DNA of 64,000 nt from Echinarachnius parma. Lineage: Eukaryota; Echinodermata; Echinoidea; Clypeasteroida; Echinarachniidae. Made by a program: the position numbers and the translations under genes. Under the pieces are notes generated by a model, which ran no database searches, had not been told where the DNA came from, and worked only from the letters and a program-made list of their open reading frames with translations. The DNA is taken from NCBI GenBank assembly GCA_037951105.1, contig JBAMJV010005489.1:52501-116500 (forward strand), written 5' to 3'. Positions 44,101-53,698 of this stretch are shown in pieces. Positions within the stretch are counted from its first letter, which is position 1; every line of letters begins with the position of its first letter.

Positions 44101-47100
44101 AATTTGTAATAAATGTGGGGCCCCACAAATATTAGATAATTTTGAAAAAACGTTAGAAATGTTTACATAATGCTTCCTCTTTTCAAAAATTGTCAAAAGA
44201 AGTTTTGTAATAGTTGTTCATTATCTCTCTATCTAATCACTATTTTTACGAACTTTCACATGCACAATATTTTATTTAAAATGGTTTAAACCGTTGAGTT
44301 TTTATAGAGCGCCATCTTGAGTTTGAACGGCTCTGTTTGAATGATAAAAGGCTTTTTTCTTGGTCGTTTGTAATTTTGAATTCCTTTCAAGCATGGTAGA
44401 GTTATAACTATTAGTTTGTAAAGTAATGGTGCAGGTTTTGGTTACCAAAATTCAGCTTGACCAAAACTGTACTCTCTTTACCAAAACTCAACTGTCCCTT
44501 TAAGCACTGACCCGTGTCAGGAGTGGCCACTCAGGGATCACGGGTCATATTTTATATCAGTCACTGATATACTTATAGACATTTAAATGAATAATATTAA
44601 ACATTTTTATCCCCCAAATTTGCTCCAAATCCGCTCCATCATGTGTGTAATTTTGTATGCTGATAAAATTGTAACAAATCCATTAATTATGCTGTTGTTT
44701 TTTCACCTTTTTTGTTTGACACTTTCCGAGGGACAATCGTAATTTAATTTCATTGTGATATAATTTTAAGAATTTGATCAGTTACGTTTTGCGGTCATAT
44801 ACACCAAACATAAATATACACCATCATTAATGATTCACAGTGACATATTTAACTTCGTATTAAGTTGTAAAATAAAATATTCCACCTCCATGACCAACAG
44901 TGTATAGCCTCCGGTAAGTTGAACCGGGTCACAAGATACTTAGCCAGATTTTAGACTACATTTACTCTTTTTTTTTATCATGCATTTGTTTCAACAGGGC
45001 ACCGTTAATTGTTCAATAAATGTATGTCTTTTAGCTGGTTACTGCAGGAATACAAATTCCATCGAGGATATATACAACTAAGCAACAATGATTATTTAAA
45101 ATAATACATACAGCTTTTCCTATTGTGATCCTATTGCAGGTTTTCACCATGCCATCTTTGCTATCATTAAATCTACAAATCATGTACCACTGCAGGTTAT
45201 AAATCTAGCGCTAAAATTACAACATACCATAACATACTACCGCACCCGCAGTAGATCCTGGCGAACATCCATCCATATATGAGCAGGAACGAATGTTTTG
45301 ACCACCTGGGTTGCAAGTAAAACAAATATATACATATACTTCTACCGTGCGTCCCAAAAAAAACTATACACTTTTGAAATGGCTGCCGAATAAAAAAATA
45401 TATGATTCTGGGGGAAAAGTTTTATATGTATGGAAAGCTCATAAACTCAACTTTCATATGACACCAAAAAGTCCGAAAAAAATTCATGCTTGGGTGAGCA
45501 CTGCTCACTATTGTAAAGGGTATGAAAATTAGGTTGCGCAGGAATTAGCCTTCCAATTTGCGAGAGGTAAATCCTTTGAAAAGTGTACACTTTTGAAATG
45601 GCTGCCGAATAAAAAAATATATGATTCTGGGGGAAAAGGTTTATATGTATGGATAGCTTATGGACTCAACTTTCATATGACACCAAAAAGTCCGAACATA
45701 ATTCATGCTTGGGTGAGCACTGCTCACTTTTGTAAAGGGTATGACAATTAGGTTGCGCAGGAATTAGCCTTCCAATGTGTGAGAGGTAAGTCCTTTGGAG
45801 CTTATAAAATTGAGGGTGATATGATAAATTCATGATCAATTGCGATCAGTTTGGGTTTGCTGAGTGCATTTTATGGTTTATTAAACCAAAATGTTATGCA
45901 TGAGTGAACAGGAATTGCATTTTTTTATTGTAGCATTGTAACTTTCCCTGGTAGTCTCAGTGGTGTGTTCATGGGAGTCAGGATGGGGTGATGGTAAATG
46001 TACATGTACCGATTGACTGATACATTGTTGATTAAGTGATTGATAGCTGAATGTTGATTGTCTAATTCACGGTATTGATTGATTGACTGATAGATTGTGA
46101 TTGATTTCAGGTGTCAATGGATAATAGCAACCAGTCCAATTTGGGAAATGTAGGTAGAATTCGGGATAAGGGAAGGTGGTCTGGATATTTTGGAGTGGAG
46201 ACCAACGAAAATGAATTGTCGAGATATGCACAAGCACACCCAGGAAGAGAGAGAGAGAAAGAGAGAGAGAGGGGGGGGGGGGGGGGAGGGGCATACATGT
46301 CCTCTTGACCCTTATCCCATCTACCCAACAAAGTCCTACCCTACATTTCACCTCCCCTGCACCATGTACCATCACCCCGTCCTGACTCCCATGAACACAC
46401 CACTGAGTCTACCAGGGAAAGTTACAATGCTACAATAATAACTGCAATTCCTGTTCACTCTTGCATAAAATGTTAATCCCATAAACCACAAATTTCACTC
46501 AGCAAACCCAAACTCATCACAATTCATCATAAATTGGTCATATCATCTTCAATTCCGTAAGCTCCAAAGGATTTACCTCTCACAAATTTGAAGGCTAATT
46601 CCTGCGCAACCTAATTTTCATACCCTTTACAAAAGTGAGCAGTGCTCACCCAAGCATGAATTATTTTCGGACTTTTTGGTCGCATATGAAAGTTGAGTTT
46701 ATGAGCTTTCCATACATATAAAACTTTTCCCCCAGAATTATATATTTTTTATTCGGCAGCCATTTCAAAAGTGGATTTTTTTTTTTTGGGACGCACGGTA
46801 TAATGATTGGTATTTTCTACCTACGAATACTTGTAGTTCATTAGACAGATAAACACTACTCTAATAATAACGTGGTACTCCGTGGAATGCACTTGAGCGA
46901 AATTTCGCACCGGGTGAATACTCGTATAATGCACAATTACACGCACTGTGTCGTTGTATTATTTTGAGGTCTATAACTCCACGAAAAAGAGATTTCAAGC
47001 CCTAATTTGTTGAGGCATGCTGTTGAATTACATTTTATTTCATATAAGACAATAACCTCGGAACTTTTGAAATTTGGCTTGCAAAAGGCGGACACTCCAT

Positions 47101-49620
47101 TTAGAGAGGGTTTGAATTGAGCCCAATCCCCGGTCGGATTCCTCTCTTTCCTGCTTACACACACAGCTGTATAAGATTTCACACATTGTCCCGTCGCCAA
47201 CATCGAGAAAGCTGCGTTAAATTACTATATTATTTGGGCTTATTTAGGTATAAGTTTCAGCGAGAAGAGCAGACAAAGACTGAACAGAGTGGTCGTTGCA
47301 ATAAAGTTTGATAATGACGTAGAAAGAAATAGTCTGCGCGCGATGACGTTAGTAATAATGACTTTAGTAACGCATTTATTTAATAAATTTGATGTATGAT
47401 TGTTTTCTACGGTCAGAAACCAAGTTAACTGTGATTCTAGTATTCTAGTACGTAGCTAATATACAGATATTGACTGTCTTGAGGGGCAATATAACATTTG
47501 AGATCCTCGAAGGAAGTTATATTTGTGTCGAGGGACATTATATTTTTCTAAAGCGCGTAGCGCTGATGACAAAAATAGTATTCCGAGACAAAAATATAAC
47601 TCCCAAGGGAAATGAAATGTTATATATATGGTTCCGGAAGGAAAAGGTCCATATCTGTTATATTATGATGACCTATATAGATACAAATCAAGATAAATAT
47701 AAATTTGGTGTTGAAATAAAATTATGGACAAGGGAAAATCATTAGATTAAATCGAAATCCTTCCAGTAGAACAGACGTGTTGTTATCGAAATATCGAAAT
47801 GCTGCGCAAAATGTCTCTTTATTCGACGTTCCTTTCAAATTTACTTTCGGATCGCGCAATCTCCGTAGAAAGCTTGACAACGCTGTGCGTGCCAGGATGC
47901 TAATACGCGCACAATAATTGTTCATCTTCACACACCCATTGTGACGTAAATTACGTCATACCAGTCAATATAACGGCGTTATATTGACTGGTTGGTCAAT
48001 ATAACGCTTCTCATCCTTGTAGCGATGGTCACGTGACAGCATTTTGACCAATCGCACACCAGTATCTTTATAGGTCATATAATATTTCAAATTATTGGAA
48101 GGCAATACGGGAATATCCAATGTAATATAACCAAAAGAAGGAACACATGTATCCCAGCTTGTGTAATTTTGGAAGTGGTCATTATGGATTTATGTAGGTT
48201 ACCATGCAGATATGTTGAATTAAGTATGAAAAATGGATATGCAAATTAGGAGTAGCGGCTATCTTGGATTTCAGTGTAATGTCCATACGTCACTTGCAAA
48301 TGAGCACCGGAAATGGGTTCCTTGCTACAAAATACGCTATAGTAATTGTTATCATCACTCTTGTCACATTCATAGAAGGAAATAGACGTCTGGCCCTTTT
48401 CAGAAATATACCATCTTGCTAATTATGCTCTCCCCTCTCTCTTTGTTATTATATTGTTTAATTCTATCGAGTCTTCATTGTACGAGATTAAATCTATTTT
48501 ACCTGCTTGACAAGTAAGCGCTCCTTTTCGGGCTAGGTGATTTCCAAATGGAGAGCTCCTTAGAGCTCGATTAAAGCCTGTGAACCCAAGGTGGGAGCAT
48601 ACCACTGCTGCGGCGTCAAAGCCAATGGATGATCCACATATGGCGTACCATGTGTTCTCGTCTTCTGTCACTTGCACGGTCCCTTCATACCGTGTTGAAC
48701 CTCCAACCAGACGAACATCTAAACATGTAATACAATGTTAATTTATGTTATTTTATTCAATAATAAGGCATGTGATATGCTTGATGCAATTTTTGTATTG
48801 ATAAAGTCAAATAAGTCATTGGCGTCATGCACTGATAATAAAGAATCGATTTTAACGTATAATTAATTTTAAGTTTTAAAATGTGCGCGTTTCAACCATA
48901 ACACATGATCTGACTTACAGTTGATTGCAAAAACCGATTGTATCTCTTTCGGCAACCGGGCCATTGTGTATTAATGTCTCATTATAACATTAACGGCATG
49001 TTAGATTCAGATGGCAATGCAGCATTTACAAAAGCCCATAATTTATGTTTATATTTTGCTTTTATATGAGGCATAATACATGTTTAAAGCTTGTCTTTAT
49101 GACGTGACTTGCCTTATAATTAAGAATAAAAGACGCTGAAAATATGTTATGCAACACCTGTTTCTATATGATATCTTTCTTGCGTTTTTTCATTAGTTAT
49201 TATTTATTCAAACGTGAGACATTTCAAAGTCCAATCTGCCTATACTGACCTTTGAAATACGCCAATATTCATCTTTTGTTCAGAATGATTGATCCCACTA
49301 CCGTAACAAGTTGTTCTTTCTACTACATGTATAATTTTCCTTTTTGCAAACTTACAATATACCCTATCACAACAACGGTGACATTTAGATGCCAATGATC
49401 AACATCGGATAATCAAACGAAATGGAACGGAAGTAATAGTAAAATTAAAATTAACAAATAATAAGTTTGAATAAAACAATGATATGTCATATTCCAATAC
49501 CAATTCTATGTAAGTTCTGAAATTAAACTTACCAGTAAGTGCTTGATTCGTAGGCCAAATCGAATGGAAAATCCAGACAATTATAACCAACAACCTGAAT
49601 GATAATCCTGCTTCCGCCAT
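33891..49620 (-). CDS. SRCR-WSC transmembrane receptor with tyrosine-rich tail (complete, 7 exons)
   Basis: Seven exons join in phase to 1362 nt (453 residues plus stop). Order: signal peptide (about 1-27), SRCR domain (about 31-133, six Cys), WSC domain (about 136-238), Thr/Ser/Pro stalk (about 50 residues), transmembrane helix, and a cytoplasmic tail of about 145 residues. SRCR domains bind protein or microbial ligands; WSC is a Cys-rich, putatively carbohydrate-binding domain. The tail has nine tyrosines, including YENK and YINT (Grb2-type pYxN) and YAKP and YAMP (Crk-type pYxxP). It is type I by topology. Function is inferred: surface recognition receptor signalling through SH2 adaptors. 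The paralogue lies upstream on the same strand. I know of no named protein with exactly this architecture. Confidence 0.85.
34411..35114 (+). mobile_element. 5'-truncated non-LTR retrotransposon ending in (ATCT)n
   Basis: The open frame reads LEYCVPVFNG..LERVQKRVCRIILGKDYISY..CKLERLETRREKLC..FAKSL, the conserved C-terminal region after the RT domain in CR1/L2/Jockey-like elements. A short 3' UTR and an (ATCT)n tail mark the 3' end. It is antisense to the receptor gene, in its last intron. Confidence 0.8.
35506..35593 (-). CDS. First receptor: transmembrane exon
   Basis: Acceptor GTTTTCAG, donor AG/GTGAGT. It encodes VYGAAGGGIGAF followed by a run of Ile/Val/Leu (IIILVIVVIIVIV) and the stop-transfer CRR. 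88 nt, the same length as in the paralogue. Gly-rich entry plus basic exit fit a type I helix. Confidence 0.88.
35755..36198. mobile_element. MITE family E (TTAAAGGAACT ends)
   Basis: About 444 bp with TTTAAAGGAACT at the left and AGTTCCTTTAAA at the right; TTAA within both ends. Intronic, non-coding. Confidence 0.7.
36455..36472 (+). repeat. Poly-G tract (18 G)
   Basis: Followed to about 36840 by a dispersed GC-richer repeat (GGAGGGGGGACACCCCTCC, and ATTACGCCACTG at its end) without coding potential. Confidence 0.8.
37211..37363 (-). CDS. First receptor: Thr/Ser/Pro stalk exon
   Basis: Acceptor TTTCCATAG, donor G/GTACAA, phase 1 on both sides. 50 codons: LPPTSPAPSTRPMTTT through STTGIETSRDIATSKSSGAS. 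Likely O-glycosylated spacer between WSC and membrane. The start LPPTSP.PST and the end SKSSGAS are shared with the paralogue, which is 70 codons longer. Confidence 0.85.
37463..37635. mobile_element. 173-bp MITE with TAGGGCCCCGTTGCA ends
   Basis: Inverted ends TAGGGCCCCGTTGCA and TGCAACGGGGCCTA, with AGATACAATCGATTG near the left and CAATTGTATCTCTTTC near the right. A half copy lies near 48.88-48.96 kb. Confidence 0.75.
37640..39564. other. Intronic stretch without recognised features
   Basis: AT-rich, with one (GAT)n microsatellite at 39085-39124. No splice-flanked frames fitting the receptor were found. A GC-richer segment near 38.28-38.46 kb has open frames but no recognisable product. 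Confidence 0.45.
39565..40179. mobile_element. Foldback/MITE sharing ends with the 22.4-kb element
   Basis: Arms of about 130 bp (39565-39695, 40050-40179): ATAAACCCTCACAAAAAGTT and the matching complement at the right, then TTCAAGTTTGAGCGTTCATA. The 22.4-kb element begins ATAAACCCCTCAAAAAAAGT..TTCAAGTTTGATCGATCATA, so the two use the same terminal sequence with different interiors. Confidence 0.8.
40446..41015. mobile_element. MITE family F (TTAAAGGGGTATTCC)
   Basis: About 570 bp, TTAA at both ends; TTAAAGGGGTATTCCGGG versus TTAAAGGGAAATTCCACC (complement). It ends 45 bp from the WSC exon of the first receptor gene, just after that exon's donor on the gene strand. Confidence 0.75.
41060..41368 (-). 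CDS. First receptor: WSC domain exon
   Basis: Acceptor CCCTTTCCAG, donor C/GTGAGT, phase 1 on both sides. 102 codons. The WSC signature is clear: YLGCYND, then LTIDKCVNLCMNAGYALAGV, EYAGECWCG, DRQCYYLCTGNNQQSCGG. It has ten cysteines, two more than the usual eight; the extra pair is in the KPCTPPSGSTSC insert. WSC domains occur in yeast stress sensors and animal polycystin and kremen proteins. Confidence 0.92.
41795..42533. mobile_element. MITE family G (TTAACCCTAA ends)
   Basis: About 739 bp; TTAACCCTAAAAAGGCCGGG at the left and CCCGGCCTTATTAGGGTTAA at the right, bounded by TTAA. The interior has GATCGCCGTAAAAATGTTCA and A/T-rich sequence, no coding capacity. Confidence 0.8.
42925..43407. 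mobile_element. Inverted-repeat fragment with GTCACACCCAAGCC
   Basis: GTGCCGTCACACCCAAGCC at the left and GGCTTGGGTGTGACGGGGG at the right are complementary. Intervening sequence is non-coding and includes a short local duplication (AAATTTATGAATGGGGATTA twice near 43.32-43.37 kb). Boundaries are approximate. Confidence 0.5.
43510..43885 (+). pseudogene. Tc1/mariner-type transposase remnant
   Basis: The + strand reads MAVWAGSVTEKTPTVVLGGN, equivalent to the MVWGGIS..KTPL motif of Tc1 transposases, then a frame change and FLEGKDVQQLSWP..DMNPIEHAWDSLARAIND, the LPWPAxSPDLNPIEHxWD block that holds the third catalytic acidic residue. Internal stops and the eroded DDNARPH region show it is dead. 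Only the C-terminal half is present. Confidence 0.8.
43928..44503 (+). mobile_element. MITE family A, copy 7
   Basis: TTAA-bounded, with a short terminal duplication (GATAGTTGAGTTTTG twice) and family landmarks AAAATCGGTTCAGAAACGGC and AAGCATGGTAGAGTTATAAC. It abuts the transposase remnant. Confidence 0.8.
45228..45305 (-). CDS. First receptor: SRCR domain, second exon
   Basis: Acceptor TTGCAACCCAG, donor G/GTATGT, phase 1 on both sides. 25 codons: GQNIRSCSYMDGCSPGSTAG and AVVCY, the end of an SRCR domain (family pattern C..C.H..DAGVVC). A transposon starts 38 bp into the upstream intron. Confidence 0.85.
45343..46800. mobile_element. 1.46-kb foldback element with TACCGTGCGTCCCAAAAA ends
   Basis: Ends TACCGTGCGTCCCAAAAAAA and its complement start and end with TA, as in Tc1/mariner-type elements. 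Right arm about 46370-46800 pairs with the left arm, but the left arm carries its inner segment twice (about 45354-45560 and 45590-45790; shared words TGGCTGCCGAATAAAAAAAT and CATGCTTGGGTGAGCACTGC). The centre holds a (GA)n-G16 tract. No transposase. Confidence 0.85.
46965..47103 (-). mobile_element. MITE family D fragment
   Basis: GGTCTATAACTCCACGAAAA through GGCTTGCAAAAGGCGGACAC matches the right part of the 4.0-kb family-D element; its TTAA end has decayed to CATTTAG. Confidence 0.65.
47478..48010. repeat. AATATAAC-rich foldback-like repeat
   Basis: Alternating complementary words (CAATATAACATTTG, ATTATATTTTT, AAATATAACTCCC) flank the loop AAGCGCGTAGCGCT. A second palindrome CAATATAACGGCGTTATATTG lies near 47.97 kb. 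Probably one damaged foldback element; borders unclear. Confidence 0.5.
48503..48718 (-). CDS. First receptor: SRCR domain, first exon
   Basis: Acceptor TTACATGTTTAG, donor G/GTAAAA, phase 1 on both sides; it joins the signal-peptide exon as LT-D-VRLVGG. 71 codons: VRLVGGSTRYEGTVQV, TWYAICGSSIGFDAAAVVC, SHLGFTGFN and GALTCQA. The VRLVGG..EGxVxV..W..CG..DAxVVCxxLG pattern is diagnostic for SRCR. Confidence 0.92.
48880..48963. mobile_element. Half copy of the GGGCCCCGTTGCA MITE
   Basis: TGCGCGTTTCAACC through GATTGTATCTCTTTCGGCAA and CCGGGCC matches the right half of the 37.5-kb element. Confidence 0.6.
49533..49620 (-). CDS. First receptor: signal-peptide exon with start codon
   Basis: The ATG opens MAEAGLSFRLLVIIVWIFHS followed by IWPTNQALT; a hydrophobic core and polar end make a standard signal peptide. 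Donor G/GTAAGT leaves phase 1, matching the SRCR exon. I took this ATG because it gives the complete signal peptide and the frame joins exactly. Confidence 0.88.
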
Positions 49621-49664
49621 TGAACAGCATGCAGTTCAGTGCTGGTAAATGGTACAATGTTGCG

Positions 49665-49672
49665 ATTTAAAT
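49665..49672 (-). promoter_or_regulatory. Weak TATA-like box upstream of the first receptor
   Basis: ATTTAAAT lies about 45-52 bp before the ATG on the gene's strand. It would imply a very short 5' UTR, and such words are common at this base composition. Confidence 0.2.
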
Positions 49673-49679
49673 CTCTTAA

Positions 49680-51374
49680 TGTAACATTAGCATTATTTTA
49701 ATGAGTCAAACTCTGGATATGAAGAGCAAATGGAATTACTCATCAAAGAATACTTCTCTGTTAAATACTATGATAACATATTTAGCTGGAAGATGAGGAC
49801 AGTTCACCACTCCCGGTTTTAACATAAAAACTGACATAATTATCTGCCTCCACAATAGAGCCTGTTATTACACGAAGTGTATGAATCGAGCCGCCTATAC
49901 ACACATTTAACGTTAACATAACTTGACTGTGGACTGTTGTTGTAAATGAACCCATAAGCGTGCCGTATAATAGTGAAGTGAGCATGCAGTAAATCGACAT
50001 GCAGTATATTGGTGTAGCGAAGGAAGGGTGGGGCGACCAGGGTAACCCGTGATCCCCTTGTCTGGCAAAAGTTAATGAAGATAGATAGAAGTAACCTCTT
50101 TATTCATGTCTTAAGCGAATGCGACTCCTCACTGGATAGCTAGCGCCCCTCCCTAAACTTTGCCCCATTCCAGACTGACACCTGCTCCGCCACTGAGTGA
50201 AGATCGAGGAAGTCAATATGTTTTTATTGAAAATCACAGCCCCGTATCAATGTCAGTTATTCGCCATTGAATTCTACTATAACGCTATCACGCTTTATCG
50301 AGCCTTGAACGCAATAATATATATTGTATTGACTACTGTATGCAGGTAAACACAATAAACACGCCGTTATTAAGATCTATTTTACTTCCTCAAAAAGATA
50401 AGTTAGTATTTATGTTATATTTATGTATGTTGTATTTCCATTCAAATCTGTTCACATTTAGTACTTCTTGTAAATGAGATAATAATGTATATATGACCCC
50501 TGAATGAAATATGAAAGCATTTAAACACACATCCATGTCATAACAGGTTGGTACAAGGCATTATACATAAATGTTTAATCAAACTATTTCACTGCATTTC
50601 ACAAGTAAACAAATCAACAGGAACAAGACAGTTTTGGGGAAAATCCCTTTCTTTACCAGTAACCGATGTCACGAGAACCATTGATAAAATAAAGCATCGC
50701 TTCGATGGTTCCCAATTTTGGTCACAAAAAAGGACTTACCCACATAGCTGTGTGGGTGAGGTGGCATATGAGAGGGGCAATAGGGACGCAAGGGGGGGGG
50801 GGGGGGGGGGGGGGGGTAAGAGACACGAAATATTATGGTGCAATGTACATGTAATGTACACTTATTACTCAGTGGGTGGGTGTTAGGAAGGGGAGGGAGT
50901 GTGTGGCAACAATAAACATTGCGCCTTTTCTAAAAAAATAACATTCACATTTCCTTTGATATTATCTGAACTATCAAGAAATGAACATTCTTCAGTTGAA
51001 AAAGCACTAACTAGAGTTCTAATGAACCAAAGTGCGAATTCGCACTCTATATCGACAATATGAATGTTGCACTTCTAGCTTTTAAAGATTTTCATGCGTG
51101 GGGACGTAGATGGCGGTTCGGACATTCGTACCTAGGCCTATATTGAGTGCACCTCATTACACTAAGCAGTGTGTATTTGTTTTCATTATTTATTTTCTTC
51201 ATTCAATGCTATTACAAACAATTATACATTACTCAGTGCATCAAATAATCAGCACATTAACATCAATATACAATTTATTTCATTTACATCAACAACAATT
51301 GTTAACAATACAATTACGACAAAATAATCTGACAACATAAAGCAGCATGAAAGAAGATAGTATATTATACAGTT
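49680..51374. other. Intergenic region upstream of the first receptor, little recognised
   Basis: AT-rich DNA with a 25-G tract at 50792-50816, the longest pure G run in the window. A short - strand frame at 49782-50000 starts with a hydrophobic stretch but has no recognisable family or splice context. Confidence 0.45.
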
Positions 51375-51551
51375 GTTAACTGGTGGTAGAGGGAAAAGCA
51401 CGGAATGTTCCACTCCCGAGGGATTTTAAATGCTATTGAGGGAAGAGTTAATAAGTCCCGAGACGTAGTCGAGGGACTTATTTTCTTCACGAAATAGCAT
51501 TTTAAATTCCCGAGGGGAACATTCCATGATTTTCCCGACAGCAAAGTTAAC
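51375..51551. mobile_element. Hairpin element with GTTAAC ends
   Basis: Arms of about 80 bp pair nearly fully (GGAATGTTCCACTCCCGAGG with its complement; AAATGCTATT and AATAGCATTT) around GACGTAGTCGAG. Ends GTTAAC contain TTAA. A 16-G tract follows at 51664-51679. Confidence 0.8.
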
Positions 51552-51679
51552 AATTGTTTTATCATCTGATTGCCATGTAACAGTGCCATGTAATATCCAA
51601 AAATATTACATGGCAGCTCATGTACTGTATTTACTAAATCAGGTGATAAAAAAACATATTAAAGGGGGGGGGGGGGGGG

Positions 51680-52919
51680 ATATATGATTCAATTATTTGT
51701 TTCCAGTTATATTTAATATCTTCCTTCATTGCAACCAAACAATTTTAAAGTAATCAATACCTAAGGTAATCTACGCATCAAAATAAATAAAGTTTTGCTT
51801 ACATCATTCATTTACATAAAGTGTGTATAAAGTCAAATTTACCAAAATCACCTGGAGCGTTCACACTTCTTTTGTACCTGGTTGTTTTGCTTATGGTAAC
51901 AGAAAAACAAAATGGGATTTGATTTGTTAAAGTCTGAAAACCATTCCAGAATGCTTTTCGATTATAACAAAAGTATCTTAATTCGGATACTTAAATCGTC
52001 CATGGTATATTTGGATACTTCGCGCGCGAACGAACTGGGATAAAATCTGACATCAATATACAATGTTTACTAGGTAAATATTGTTATGTTTCTATGAAAA
52101 TATCACACATCATTTAGACGAATCTTACAATGATACTGGAATCTGAGTGAAGTCTCAACTATCACCTTTAGAAAAATCGTATTTACACAAATAACATTTA
52201 CGTAACATTTACATAAATAACTTATTAACAAACAATGTCAAGTAAATATCATGTAATGTCATGATTTACCTACTATTCAAATACATGTATTAACCAAACA
52301 ATCAATGAGACACACAACAGAGGACATGTATGACAAAGAACATTACATCAAATACAACATATAACGAGTAAAAAATACTAACAGACGCTTCATAAACAAA
52401 TCCCCTTATTACATATCCTTGTACAAGTTAAACCTGAATAGTTTATTAAAATAATGACTTCCTATTAATTTTACATGAAAACTATCATCATTGATGTTTA
52501 ATATGTACGCGTGGTACTACAGTTGAAGCGGTATTTCGTACATGTTTGTGTAAAGCACTTAAACATGATTATAAACTACATTAGGCGCTTACGTCGTAAG
52601 AAACATCATATCTATATATCAATCTGATGTTTACTATCAGATGTCAAATGTGGCATTTTAATTTTAAAGTCACACATTAACATAAACTTATATGCAAACT
52701 AAAAAATCTGTAGAATAAAATCATCATAAGATTATTATTTTGAGTCCCATAAATTGTATGGTTTTGTTTCGTTGACCAGCTAACAACTTATAAAGCTTAT
52801 GTAAACTTAAAATGCCCTCTGAATAGTTAATCATAATTTCATTAAGTGATCCATAATTGTTAAATGGTTGAAGTCTCAAATATTGCAAACATTGTATTAT
52901 ATGAAGTTCATGGTTTATT
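51680..52919. other. AT-rich intergenic sequence
   Basis: No genes seen. The segment near 51.95-52.13 kb (TTAATTCGGATACTTAAATC, TTTCTATGAAAATATCA) resembles in reverse the sequence near 25.2-25.33 kb, so an unidentified dispersed repeat is probably present. Confidence 0.45.
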
Positions 52920-53291
52920 TTAAAGGTATGTAGTAACTTTGTTAATTTGTGGACAAATGCGATTGATGAAATGTGTATTTCTGTGATCTGGTATGTTCAA
53001 TGAGTGATGTATGAACTTTTGTGGTAAATTAGTTCATATAGCCAAGAATTGAACGAAAATGCAAAGTGATATTCACTAAATTGTTGCACTGACTTCATAC
53101 ACAGTTGAAAGTATCCCATAGATATTTTCAAATCCGAGCACTTCGATCATAAATAACTTTATAACAAAAGAGAATTCGGAAAAACGAAACCTGTTTCACG
53201 CTTCTATTGGTAATACGAATACAAGAATGCATGTAAGAACCTCTTATAGTGTGAGTATGTTTTTTGTGACAATGTTACTAGATCTCTTTAA
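52920..53291 (+). mobile_element. MITE family B, complete copy
   Basis: TTAAAGGTATGTAGTAACTT at the left, AATGTTACTAGATCTCTTTAA at the right, bounded by TTAA. Interior GAACGAAAATGCAAAGTGAT matches the 60.7-kb copy in reverse. Confidence 0.75.
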
Positions 53292-53698
53292 ACAATATTT
53301 CTTTTGCAAAATTCTGCATTAACAAAGATATTTTTACAGTTATTATCTACATTGTGTGTACAAAAAATATAGATATCTTCACTTCATGACTGACTGAGCG
53401 CAGATTAAATACAAAGTGACCCAATTTGAAAAGTCATTAGAACTTGTGCATGTCTGTACATTGTTGTGGTACAGCAAATTTGGTTGAACAATGCTGTATG
53501 AAATTTCATCCATTTTGATTTTTTAAATGTTAAATGCGATACTTGTAATTGTAAAACAATGCAATCAGACAATTCTCAATTTTCAATAACTTGCAGTCAT
53601 CATATATCTTTTATGAATTTCGAAATATGGTAGTTATCTAATTTTACTCAAAATGTACCTATAGCTGGGATTGAATTGTTTGTTCAAGACAACATATC

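Noticed and set aside
49782..50000. 72-codon - strand frame upstream of the first receptor, starting with a hydrophobic stretch
   Set aside because: No family resemblance, no splice sites linking it to the receptor, and such lengths arise by chance.
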